A DNA stretch of 64,000 nucleotides from Lavandula angustifolia (lineage: Eukaryota > Streptophyta > Magnoliopsida > Lamiales > Lamiaceae): contig CM054804.1 of NCBI GenBank assembly GCA_028984105.1, forward strand, positions 4,240,183 through 4,304,182. Reading direction: 5' to 3'. Of the stretch, positions 22,999-33,434 are shown piece after piece (the stretch's first letter is position 1; every line of letters begins with the position of its first letter). Below the pieces are notes generated by a model, which worked only from the letters and a program-made list of their open reading frames with translations, was not told the DNA's origin and ran no database searches. Both the position numbers and the translations under genes were made by a program.

Positions 22999-23478
22999 AA
23001 ATTCGGAAAAAAATCTATAAGTAATCGGTAAGACATAATCGTTTAGTGATAATCGGTAAGATACAATAGTTAAGTGAAAATTTTAAATAATCGTTTAGTT
23101 AAAATAATTGTTTAGTACATCGATAGGGCAAATCTCGCAAGAACTCACAATCGATTTTGTGAATCCCCTTTTCTCACTTCTCCGATTTCCGACTTCAGCA
23201 AGCCCGACCCAAATAAGTTTCACGAAAGTGGAGACGAACCGGAATAAGTTTCAGAGCGGAAAAGAGGCGGCGGAGGTGCAAGAGGTGCGGGCGGAGGAGA
23301 TTGATTTAATCAGCAGCGGGCGGAGGGGGAAATCTTCGTGTCTCATATTGATTTAATCGGGCTGAAAGACTTCGCCCGACGCCATTCCCGGACCTAGCAA
23401 CAGACGACGGGCCGTGCCTGAATTCAGACGACAAAGACGAGCCTCTATCTGTTTCGATCTATCACAACTAATACTTCC

Positions 23479-24447
23479 ATGAATCCCGATTTCCAGGTGA
23501 GTTCCCCGAATTTTGACGAAATTCTAGCGGGTTGTTGCAGTATAAATTCCCAATTTGATCTTAATTCCCAATTTGCTGCACTCTTAATTCCCAATTTGAT
23601 CTCGTACATCCCTGGCTAGTTGCTGCATTATAATTTTTTTCCTCAAACCTATATGTTCTCAATTTGATATTGATAATGATTGCGATTGATTTGTTCCACA
23701 ATTTCATATATATGTTCTTTGTTTTTCTTTTGTAGCCTAATTGGTCTTGGAAGAGAGAATATTGTCAGGGATCTAAATGTGTCTTGAATTACTACTATAG
23801 ACAAGATATAATTGATGATGTAATTAAGGTATTAGGGGGTGTTGGTGATAAATTAGACATCTTTAGATCCGGTTGCTTTGGTGATTTATTGCAATTAAGC
23901 GTAGGGTCTAATAGTCGCAAGACACTACTTGCTTTGATCACCCATGAGGTGTTGTTAAGTGTAATTAACTTTGAATTGTCGTATGTAAATTAACTTGTTC
24001 CTTATTTCAGGTTATTGTAGTTTGCTGTCTCGGCGAGTCGTTGCATTGGGTTACTGTTCACATTGATCTCTGTTTATGGGTAATTGAGTTGTATGACTCG
24101 TTGTTGTGGAGTTGACAGGTGATCCAGCCGACACCGAGATATATATGCGGAGGGAACGAGAGCTTATTTGCCTTGCAAGACTCATACCACGAGCAATGGA
24201 TGTTGTTGGGTACTGGACCAGTGTCCGGAAGCCGCCAATATTTGATGAGCTCCGTATTGTAAATATGTCGAAACAATTTATGCAGTAGGGCTCTGAAGAG
24301 TGTGGTTTATACGCGATGATGTATGTTGATAGACTACTTTGCGGTAAGCCACCATTACAGCTGAATGAAGAACAATTAATTGCGTACAGATCTTTTTTAG
24401 TTTTAAGGATTTTTAGCATGTTTGGTCCTGATTCAAACTTATTGTAA
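23479..24447 (+). pseudogene. Ulp1-like cysteine protease (peptidase C48) gene of the MULE, disrupted
   Basis: Plausible exons are 23479-23496, 23736-23948 and 24011-24447. The first part encodes a segment like DUF1985 (DIFRSGCFGDLLQL). The second has the C48 catalytic pattern: HW in LHWVTVHIDL, D in ELYDSL, and GSEECGLYAMMYVDRLL with the nucleophilic cysteine. C48 enzymes remove SUMO-type modifiers. Two lesions are seen: a frame change just after ELYDSLLWS near 24105-24117, and a TAG at 24286-24288 where the family has a glutamine-containing motif just before GSEECG. The gene is shorter than usual, with most of DUF1985 missing. It is unlikely to make an active protease. Confidence 0.7.
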
Positions 24448-24652
24448 GTTATTGTAATTTGGATGTGTTTTTTGTAATTCTTTTCGTTCAGTTGTTAAAA
24501 GTTATATCGTGTAGTCAATAACTATAATCGTGTAGTCAATAACTTAATTCATTATTATCGACTAGTTATTTAATTCCTCAATTGTCGACTAGTCACTTAA
24601 TTCCTCAATCGTGTAGTCAATAACTATAATCGATAAGTTATATCATGTAGTG

Positions 24653-24952
24653 TAGTATAGATGTAGTTCGATCAATTGAATAATTTTTGAAATTTTTTAA
24701 TTAATTTATTATCGATTACTCAATTAACACCTTAATTGTCTAATCGTTAAGCTATAAACAATTAATATGCCTACACGAGTGTTGAAGATGAGCCATAATC
24801 GTAGTTTAGTATAGATGTAGTTCGATCAATTGAATAATTTTTGAAATTTTTTAATTAATTTATTATCGATTACTCAATTAACACCTTAATTGTCTAGTCG
24901 TTAAGCTATAAACAATTAATATGCCTACACGAGTGTTGAAGATGAGTCATAA
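24653..24952. repeat. 154-bp tandem repeat, two copies
   Basis: TAGTATAGATGTAGTTCG begins at 24653 and again at 24807; the copies are nearly identical through GTGTTGAAGATGAGxCATAA. Short GTGTAGTCAATAACT-type words repeat just upstream (24510-24640). Confidence 0.9.
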
Positions 24953-24984
24953 ACATCTAGGTATGAGCATATAGTCTAAGGGTA

Positions 24985-25032
24985 TAAACCCTAAACCCCT
25001 AAAACCTAAACCCTTAAACCCTAAAACCCTAA
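24985..25032. repeat. interstitial telomere-like repeats
   Basis: Several imperfect CCCTAAA units (AAACCCTAAACCCC, AAACCCTTAAACCCTAAAACCCTAAG), inside the MULE. Confidence 0.8.
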
Positions 25033-25327
25033 GGGTGATCCCATCGAATTCTAAACCTTTAAACAGTATCTAATGATGTATTGATTATAATAGTAAGAAA
25101 TATAAAACATTTTTGATTTAGTCATGATATACTTGTATATATTTTCAAAATCTAAAAGTAAAAGTCATATTTCATAGAGAATATACTTAAATCTCAAACT
25201 TGATAGATTGACTTTACTTATATTTTATATAATTTCAATGATGAACCCATATTATATTTACTAATATATTGTAAATGTGATTGTATAACACATAATAATT
25301 TATACATAAACTATGAATCGATTTAAA

Positions 25328-25558
25328 TTAACAAATGTCATTTAGAGGGACCTTAATTCTTCTACCGTTGAGAGTCATTGTTTGATAAAATAAATCATAC
25401 GCTGTAGTTGAAGAATTGTTTTTCAAGTTCCGATGAATATCCTGTACTAATTGATAAATGTTGCAATTCACCCACGTGTAGAATAATAATTCATCACCAC
25501 TTTCGTATTCAGATTTGTTCCACTGACCATTGTGTCGAAGAATAATACGTTGACATCT
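25328..25558 (-). pseudogene. MULE transposase N-terminal-like exon fragment
   Basis: The minus strand has an open stretch ending at a TAA (25328-25330), preceded by an acceptor-like TTATTATAG. It begins with a motif RHNGQW and contains a patch like FYTWVNCNIYQLVQDI and a terminal TLNGRRIKVPLNDI. Plant MULE proteins often open with a comparable hydrophobic-charged domain. No DDE catalytic region was found, so the element looks non-autonomous. The identity is tentative. Confidence 0.4.
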
Positions 25559-26209
25559 TATCTATAATAAGATAAAAGATATATTAATAAGAATTATCTA
25601 TAATATGAAATTAAAAATGTTACATATTCGATTGACGATTATGCTACATAATCGTTAATCGTGTAGTAAACTATAATATTAATCGTGTAGTAGACAATTA
25701 ACGAGTGTGCTATATAATTGTTTAGTCATGAACAATTATATCTATTTCCGTGGAAACTTATAGTCGCATGCATATTAATACATTTGAATACATTTATACC
25801 ACTTTTGAACGATATTTCGACTAAATGAAGCACAAATAATCTAGATAAATACATTTAACTACATTAGATCTCCTTATAATTTTTAGCAGAAACAACATTG
25901 AAAATGGTAAAAATAAGAAAAAAAATATACTTATTTTGTTCGATTAAATGTGAAAAATGGAATAAGTTGCCGGATCAATGTCTTCTTTGTACAAGAACTA
26001 TAAAAATATGAATATATTCTTCAATATTTTTGAAGGATTACTCGTTTCGAGTGTGTAGTGAGATTTGCTCGTTATTTTTATGTTCAACTGTTTTGTTCAA
26101 AATTCCTCAATTAATTCATCATTTAATTTTTACTGTGCGTTGTCAGAAAAAGTGAGAGAGGTAGTTGTTTTACCGATTACATCTAATATTTGATTTTTGA
26201 TATATTAAA

Positions 26210-26343
26210 TGTATATATTTTCTCAAAAGTAAAGAAGATGGGTCCCATAGTAATTAAAAGAAAATAAAAAATAAAATATCGGCTAAAAAACTTATACTTT
26301 TATCTTGGCAGCTAGATAACTTATTTAGTTATTTCTACCAGCT
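26210..26343 (-). repeat. right terminal inverted repeat of the MULE
   Basis: Reverse complement of the left terminal repeat; see the element entry. Confidence 0.75.
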
Positions 26344-26513
26344 ACTTTTATACATTCACACAAGTTATTAAGTAGTTAAAATCTGGCATGTCTGAATTAC
26401 TACAACCCAATCCGTTTTTTGCTATTAAAGTACATCCACCGTAAAAAAAGTCCACTCTATCACACAAAATCTGTTGATTTAGAATTATGTCCGATTTCTG
26501 TTATTATTAATTT

Positions 26514-26656
26514 ATACCCTATCCGTCTCACTAGTAACGTCTTGCATTTTTTATTGGGTGTCTCATTAAAAATGTTTTGTTTCTAAAAAAGATAAGAAAT
26601 GTGTAAACATAAATTAACTACCAACATGAGATTATTAATTGGACGGAAGGTGTATT
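26514..26656. mobile_element. relic Stowaway-like MITE
   Basis: TACCCTATCCGTCTCACTAG at the left and TAATTGGACGGAAGGTGTA at the right are decayed Stowaway ends. Confidence 0.55.
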
Positions 26657-27189
26657 AATTAGTAGATATACCACTTATTATATCAAATAAAATTAAAATT
26701 ATAAATTTAAATATAGCGTGTCTCGACTATTAAGAACAAAATATATCATAGGCCAATTCAATTATTACATCATTGAAAGCCATGCGATACTAAAAATAAA
26801 CAAGCAACAAATCTCGTAAGAGACGCAATAAAACATAAAAGCTTTGCGTACAAATTTAAACCTTCCCATGCTTTGATGACACGTAAACATTTAGTTACAA
26901 GAGGCTACCCCACTCTCCCACATTCCATATCCTTCCTCCACCGTTGGATCCACAAACAACGGTTCAGATTCGACCACACATCGTAATCGCACGGGACGCG
27001 ACGTAACTCGCCACCCTGCACAAAATACTCCTTTAGCGTAGCCACAACGAGCATCTCGTGTAAGACACAATCTTGATGATATCCGACGGCTGAGAATATT
27101 AGGGTTGATAATTTAATGAAGATTTACCTTTTTAATCCTTTGGGATCTTGTCAAGAAAGCTTATTTCCTAAAGTTGGTCTATTTTCTTC

Positions 27190-27197
27190 TATTTATA
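27190..27197 (+). promoter_or_regulatory. TATA-like box of the aspartic proteinase gene
   Basis: TATTTATA in TTCTATTTATACCC. A leader exon would start near 27220 and end at 27269 before a GTGAGT donor; the leader intron 27270-27656 ends TTTTATAG, five bases before the ATG. Introns in this position are common in plant genes. Confidence 0.5.
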
Positions 27198-27661
27198 CCC
27201 TCACTGCTGCGTAGACTTGTGCATACTCAAACCTTCTCTAAATCGTCAAATCTCTTGTTCAACGTTTTTGTGAGTACATTTTATAGTATAGTCTCGTAGA
27301 TGCTACACTCGATAATATCTTAAATTTGTTTATACTCATGAGTTTGTGTGCAAATTGTACCGTTGTATTAATACCTATGGTATATATAATGTAGTTATTA
27401 TAATTGTAATATGATTACATATGCAGTTAGCTGGTTGCATGAAGGGAAAATAAAGCACAAATCTTTTCGAAATTGCATTTTTTGTGTCACCTTGTAGGAT
27501 AATGTCTAAGAGCATGCAGAGATTATCATGATGATGTTGTTCAATGGAAATTAATATTTTCTGTCTATATATGATTAGTAAATTGAATTTGAGGCTGATT
27601 CATGTAGCCAATTTGATGCTTCATCATGTTTGTGAAAAGTTGATTTGATTTTATAGGCCAA

Positions 27662-30039
27662 ATGGGAAGCAGATTTGGAGCAGTAGCTCTCACCCTTCTT
27701 GTGCTACTCTCCCCTGCATTCTCTGCATCAGATGATGATAATCTGATCAGAATAGGATTGAAGAGGGTGAAGCCAGATGAAACCAACCGGCTAGCTGCTC
27801 ACCTCAACTCGAATGATTTAGAAGCTTCTGGAAGATCAAGTAGGAAGGGTGCAGGAATTGATATTGTGGGACTCAAGAACTACATGGATGCTCAGTATTT
27901 TGGAGAGATTGGAGTTGGCACTCCTCCTCAGAAGTTTACTGTTATCTTTGACACTGGTAGCTCCAATCTATGGGTCCCCTCTTCCAAATGCTACTTCTCT
28001 GTAAGTATTTTACTCATCATCTTTATGTAAAATTGAAAATCTTAGTTTGTTATTTACTTTTATGTTCATATAATTTGTGCAGGTTGCTTGCTACGCCCAT
28101 AACAGATACAAGTCCAGCCAATCATCTACCTATAAAAGAAATGGTTCTTTCTCTTTCTCTTTCTCTTTCTTTCCCTTTTTTCCTTTCCATTTGCTTTTTA
28201 GGGATTGATTATGAAGTAAACTTTGCCTGGTGTAGGTAGATCTGCTGCTATTAGATATGGGACTGGATCGATATCCGGATTTGTGAGTGAAGATGTCATC
28301 AAAGTTGGGAATTTAGTGGTGAAGGGTCAGGAGTTCATTGAAGCAACAAGTGAACCGGGTGTTACATTTGTGGCTGCTAAGTTTGATGGCATTTTAGGCC
28401 TTGGTTTTAAGGAGATCTCAGTTGGAAACTCGACTCCCGTGTGGTATGAATCCGATAAGGCGAACAACTTACTAGTTAGTGTTCTGCTTTGCCTTGTTAT
28501 GACATTTGTGGTTTAACTCAGGTACAACATGGTTGCACAAGGCCTTGTTAAGGAGCCGGTGTTTTCGTTTTGGCTGAATAGGGATGTGCATCAAGAAAAC
28601 GGCGGCCAGCTTGTGTTTGGAGGAGTGGATCCGAAGCATTTCAGGGGAGAGCATACGTATGTGCCGGTTTCACAGAAAGGGTACTGGCAGGTATGTGATT
28701 AGAGCAAATCTTGAAGTTTATACAATTTAAAGAATGTAAATTGGCTGGTTTCTAACTTTGTGGGTGCTTGTTTTGTAGTTTGATATGGGTGATGTTCTCA
28801 TTGGTGGTAAAAAGAGTGGTATGTTAGTATGTTATTATGTTAAACCATTTACTTTTCACTATTATACATTTGAGTGAATTTTTAGTATGATTTGTTTTGT
28901 AGGCTATTGCAGCGGTGGATGCTCCGCCATTGCAGACTCTGGGACTTCTCTTTTAGCCGGTCCAACTGTATGTTTCTAAAGCTTCTTATCAAACTGAAGT
29001 TGAGGGTTTTTGGTGACAATATATTTGCATAATGTAGGCTGTGATTGCGATGATCAACCATGCCATTGGAGCCTCTGGTGTTGTTAGTGAAGAATGCAAG
29101 TCTGTGATTGAAAAATATGGATCATCTATCATGGATCTACTGTTGAAAGAGGTGGGTAAAGAGATTTCACTAATTTATCTACAAATAATCTTCTTGTAGT
29201 TAGAGCTCTTAAGTCATTGAAATATATGCAGATGCAACCGGAGAAGATATGCAGCGAAGTTGGAGTATGCGGAGTTGATGGAGCAAGGTTAGTCCTTCAT
29301 AGTTTGTTTTCCAGCCTTCGTGTGCTTGATTTTTGATGTGTTGTTGCAGTGAGGGTATCAAGAGTGTGGTGGAAGATGAAGAGGGAAAATCATCGGGCTT
29401 ACGCGACGCTATGTGCCCTGCTTGCAAGATGGCCGTTGTTTGGATGCAGAGCCAGCTGAAGCAGAACAAGACTCAAGAGAACATACTGAACTACGCCAGT
29501 CAGGTATGGTTGGTCGGCTTGTCGCTTGTGAACAAATGTTACGAGAATAGAAGTTATAACAAGAATCTAATTGCACAGGTTTGTGAAAAGCTGCCTAATC
29601 CACTAGGGCAATCAGTAGTAGACTGTGAAAACACTGCTTCTATGCCTATTGTTTCCTTCACAATTGGTGGCAAACAGTTTGATCTCTCTTCAAAAGAGGT
29701 GCATATTTCTTGAGTAATAATTTGACCTTAAACATTGTGCAAGAGTTAATGACTCTGTTTGGTCTTATTGGGTTGAATCAATCAGTACATACTCAAGGTG
29801 GAAGCAGGTGGTGCAGCACAATGCATAAGTGGTTTCACTGCTCTTGACATCCCTCCTCCTCGCGGCCCTCTTTGGTAATTCTTGCTCGAGTTTTGAACGC
29901 TAGAGTTCATTATTTGAATTCGGACAATAATCTTTGAATGAATGTGATATGCAGGATTCTCGGAGATATGTTCATGGGTCGCTACCACACCGTGTTCGAC
30001 TATGGGAAACTGAGAGTTGGATTTGCTGAAGCAGTTTAG
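27662..30039 (+). CDS. phytepsin-type aspartic proteinase with plant-specific insert (saposin-like)
   Basis: Twelve coding exons: 27662-28000, 28083-28143, 28236-28443, 28522-28690, 28779-28818, 28903-28967, 29038-29151, 29232-29287, 29350-29503, 29579-29698, 29786-29874 and 29955-30039. Total 1500 bases, 499 residues, close to the usual 500-510. A signal peptide (about 1-22) and propeptide lead to the A1 protease with catalytic DTG at 97-99 and DSG at 284-286. The saposin-like plant-specific insert runs from about 312 to 415, with an NKT glycosylation site. The protein ends with GYGKLRxGFAEA-type family residues (here DYGKLRVGFAEAV). It would act in vacuoles. The 75-base intron 29504-29578 is open in frame, so its retention would add 25 residues to the insert. 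Confidence 0.95.
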
Positions 30040-30263
30040 ACAGTTGCATGAATTCTACAGTTTGTTTAGTTATTATATACTAGTATATAAGAGTTTGATT
30101 CTGAATGTGCAAATTTTCCTACATTGTATAAATCGTTGAAATACTTTATTTACCAAAATACAAGTGATCTTCAATACTTTATGAGATTACAAATTTATAA
30201 TAAACGAACAAAAGAATTGGTTTAGCTGATATTTACTGCAACTATACATGCGAAGCAAGAACA

Positions 30264-31511
30264 CTAGAAAAGCTTGCTGGCGAATTCGTTAATGGCTTCC
30301 CCTTTAACAGAAGAATCCTCCGCTAGATTTCTCAGCTCCGACAAACTCCTTCCCAATTGCAACGCCACCTTCATCTCCAACATTTCTCCATTTTCTCTTC
30401 TCTCTAAATCCTCCTCCTTCAAGTTCGACTCGATTGATTCTTCTACCAGTTGAAAGAATCCGGCATTGCTTCTGTACATTTCGAAAACCATTCCTACTTG
30501 TCCCCCGTGCTCGAAGGCGTTTATCGCACTCGCCAACGCGCCGCCGCCTACCGCCAGCGCCGTTGCCCAGCCACCGTCTGAATGTGAGCCAATGAGCGCG
30601 GATCCAACGGCGGCCAAACCTGTTACTACCGGAGCGGTTAAGGCTAGGAATTTGTTCAATTTTAAGGCTTTTTCCCCCAATTTTAAGTAATCTTCCTTGT
30701 CTTTTCGCTTAATCACGTTAACGACTTCTCGCATTTCTTCCTCCAATTTGGAATTCCATCCGTTGTAACCTTGATTTGATTTAGGCTGTTGTCTTCTGTT
30801 CTCCGGCCACCACACCGCCGGCTCTACAGTCGTCGGGAATTTATCGAGCATTGCTCCGAGGAGAGGGAGCGGATAGGCCCTGTCGAGCGCCAACACTTTC
30901 TCCATCATTTCCTTCACATCTAAAGCGGTCGGATTTCCAATCGATAGAATCGTTTCGATCTGAGTTTGGATCTGCTTGAACAACCTCACTGCATTGCGCT
31001 GTTCTTCCGCAAGCTGAGATGGCTGGATTTTGTTCACAATCGAAAGCATTCCGGTGGCTGCTACGTACATGATGGTTGAAGAAACACTCAAGGCGGTGGT
31101 AGAATCATCGCCGCCGCTGATGGAGGCGATGCCGGCCATGGTGGCGGCGGCGAGAGTGAGAGCGTTGATAGAGTTGAGCATGAGTTCGTTCCAGTTGTTC
31201 CTCTGTTCTCCGATATTTGAATGCATCTCCACTCTATCCGCAACTGCTTCCATAATCGCGTAAAGCTTCGACACGATTAAAGGATCACCGCCGAATCTCT
31301 CGTTTCTTTTGACTAATGCTTCGAAACTCATCGGACTCAGCTCCTTCTTGAGTTGGTCGAATCTTCCGGTTCCGAGCTCCGGCACCGGCAGAGAGATGTT
31401 GGTGAGTTTCTTGGGGATATGGATCGTAGCTTTAGTAATTCCTCTCTGATTTGAGGATGAAGAAATGGTCGATGAATGCAAGATTAGGCTTGATGCTTTC
31501 AAGGCTGCCAT
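30264..31511 (-). CDS. plastid-targeted protein of the 'probable F-box protein At4g22030' family
   Basis: A single exon encodes 415 residues. The N terminus is rich in serine and small hydroxylated residues, like a plastid transit peptide. Then comes a segment with EAVADRVEMHSNIGEQRNNW, two hydrophobic stretches (about 118-156 and 291-338, rich in A, G and S) and an acidic-basic helix EEEMREVVNVIKRKDKEDY. This resembles my memory of plant proteins annotated as probable F-box protein At4g22030; despite that name I see no F-box. Function is unknown. It is convergent with the aspartic proteinase gene, 224 bases separating the stops. Confidence 0.75.
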   Translation of the reverse strand: MAALKASSLILHSSTISSSSNQRGITKATIHIPKKLTNISLPVPELGTGRFDQLKKELSPMSFEALVKRNERFGGDPLIVSKLYAIMEAVADRVEMHSNIGEQRNNWNELMLNSINALTLAAATMAGIASISGGDDSTTALSVSSTIMYVAATGMLSIVNKIQPSQLAEEQRNAVRLFKQIQTQIETILSIGNPTALDVKEMMEKVLALDRAYPLPLLGAMLDKFPTTVEPAVWWPENRRQQPKSNQGYNGWNSKLEEEMREVVNVIKRKDKEDYLKLGEKALKLNKFLALTAPVVTGLAAVGSALIGSHSDGGWATALAVGGGALASAINAFEHGGQVGMVFEMYRSNAGFFQLVEESIESNLKEEDLERRENGEMLEMKVALQLGRSLSELRNLAEDSSVKGEAINEFASKLF

Positions 31512-31642
31512 TTTCTTCTCTTTCTAAGATTTGAAGTGATGAATTTTCTGGTTTGTTTTGGCAAAGTTTGGTTTGTGTTTGTGGTATATGTTGCTGATAT
31601 GAAGTTGTGAGGATTGGATGTAGATGGCATGTTCCTTGTCTG

Positions 31643-31650
31643 TATTTATA
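31643..31650 (-). promoter_or_regulatory. TATA box of the F-box-like gene
   Basis: Minus-strand TATAAATA, about 130 bases upstream of the ATG and adjoining a GA/CT tract (31651-31690). Confidence 0.6.
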
Positions 31651-31690
31651 GAGAGAGAGAGAGAGAGGAGGAGAGAGAGGGAGGAAGAAG
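31651..31690. repeat. GA microsatellite
   Basis: GA repeats with GGAG interruptions, directly upstream of the TATA box of the F-box-like gene; on that gene's strand it is a CT tract. Confidence 0.9.
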
Positions 31691-31699
31691 GTTGTGTTG

Positions 31700-32629
31700 A
31701 CCTTATGGATTGAAATTGTTTGAATTGAAGATTTCTATGAGATTGTTTGAAGCGGTTGATGGATGGGACTTTTTCAAGATTTGATAGTTCAATTATGGTG
31801 GTATTTTAGTTTGAAGCAGTTGAATTGAGCATGATATTCAATACATCAACTAGTAGTAGTACAACATTTGCAATATATTTTATTAGTATTTTTGTAATTG
31901 AAAGAAGCAAATTAGAAAAGGTCAATTGTTTGTTTTGACCACCCATTTTGGGTTTTCAGATATTCAAGATTACGGCCGATTGCTTGAAAATTAACTATTA
32001 ATATACAAAATTAATTACTAATGAAATCTTCAGCGGGCCTATATGAACTGGGGACATTGTTAATTTTATAATTAACTCAACTTAATTTTTTTTGATTTGC
32101 AGGTCTTCAATGCTAATTAAAATATTTGGGGTTGGGTACCTAAGATGCTATGATTTTTTAGAATTTATATAAATAAAATCCAATATGACTTTCAAATTAT
32201 TTGGAATAAGACAAACTACTGTTCAATTCTTTGGACATAAAATAGTAAAAGTCTCTGACCTCCCTCAAATATGGTCGGGTCATAAAAAAGTTTGATACAA
32301 CAAATTAATTTTCTCCTCTTTGGGTTGAAGCTTTGAATATAAATTTGAATATTTCATTCTCTTACCATATTTTTTAAGGGTAAGAGTGACACTAATTCAT
32401 CATGATATTCAAGTGAAGTTCAAGTTGATGATAATTTGTTTACCCTATATGTCTCGACTGACCAATGATGATAAATAGTTTATTGTTTAGTCCATGTGTA
32501 GAGTAGTCCATTAATAGTCAAGCCTCATGTTATTATTCCACGTCAACTTAGGTTGGATTCGATGTCACAATATTAATTTGGATATTCTCTCTTTTTACGA
32601 GGCCTTTTATCATTTTAAGGAGAATGAAT
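31700..32629. other. intergenic region, nothing recognised
   Basis: AT-rich DNA between the two divergent-side neighbours, without supported genes. Confidence 0.45.
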
Positions 32630-32631
32630 TA

Positions 32632-32790
32632 CAGTTAAACTTCGATAAAGTAATAATCTCGTTAAGATAATAATTTCTTCCGGTACCGATATGGGTCAAT
32701 GTACTAAAATAATGTTCGATAAAGTAATAACCTCGTTAAATGAATATTTTTTCTCGGTCCCAAGGTTATTACTTTATCGAGGTTTAACTG
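32632..32790. mobile_element. Emigrant-like MITE, 159 bp, copy B, complete
   Basis: Termini CAGTTAAACTTCGATAAAGT and the complement of ACTTTATCGAGGTTTAACTG, flanked by TA on both sides (32630-32631 and 32791-32792). Pogo/Tc1-like Emigrant MITEs have CAGT..ACC-type ends and TA targets. Confidence 0.85.
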
Positions 32791-33434
32791 TATTTCATAT
32801 ATTAATAAATTAAAGTAAATGATACTAAGTTCTCTTGTCACATTTTTTCCAATATAGCAATGTATGTGTGGATAGTAAGTTGTTATAATGCTCCGGTGGC
32901 AAATCTTGAACCTCATCATTCGACGCGGTCGCAAACTTTGTAGACTGGAAAATGCAATTTATTCATTCTTTTAGGTTTTAACTTTTGAGGAGGGGTGTCT
33001 CCCCTTGAATCCTTCGAATTTATGAGTTATATATAATTTGATAAGCATTTTTATCTAACGGCCAATTCATCATAGAATTTTATAATTCGCGATTGAAAAA
33101 AGTTGGATTTGGGACTAGGGTTTTCTGAATTAAATCGGGGGAAATTTGTTTTCTTGGAATTACAATTGAACTCCTAAACTTTGTAAATTATAATTTGACC
33201 CCTCAGTGTTTCTAAAAAAGTGACGATTGACTACCTACGGCATGTTTATCTCTTAATCCTTTATATATGAAATTTATCACAATCTTTGTTGAAGGATAAC
33301 TATAATTTGTTAATGATTTCTCCCCAAAACAAAAGAATAAAATTAAATCTTCCAATACAGATGGCCAGATGCAATTGCTAAGAGGATTCCTGATTCTACA
33401 CAATCCAGCCAAAACACAAAATAAAATTGCTCAA

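Larger units (their letters stand above)
22861..26343. mobile_element. Mutator-like element (MULE) with about 135-bp TIRs, carrying a Ulp1-like gene
   Basis: The left end (22861-22998) and the right end (26210-26343, reverse complement) match over about 135 bases, sharing AACTAAATAAGTTATCTAGC, TTTTAGCCGATATTTTA and TTTTATTTTCTTTTAATTA. Long TIRs and a 3.5-kb interior point to a MULE. Inside are a plus-strand Ulp1-like protease pseudogene (23479-24447), a minus-strand exon resembling a MULE transposase N terminus (25328-25558), a 154-bp tandem repeat and telomere-like DNA. Plant MULEs that carry a Ulp1-type peptidase (Kaonashi/KI-MULE type) are known; the assignment to that group is inference. 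The flanks ACTTTTTAT and ACTTTTATA suggest an imperfect target duplication. Confidence 0.75.

Noticed and set aside
23108..23356. 82-codon frame (+) in the left part of the MULE
   Set aside because: Lies in the TIR-proximal untranslated part, no similarity; the Ulp1 gene start is later.
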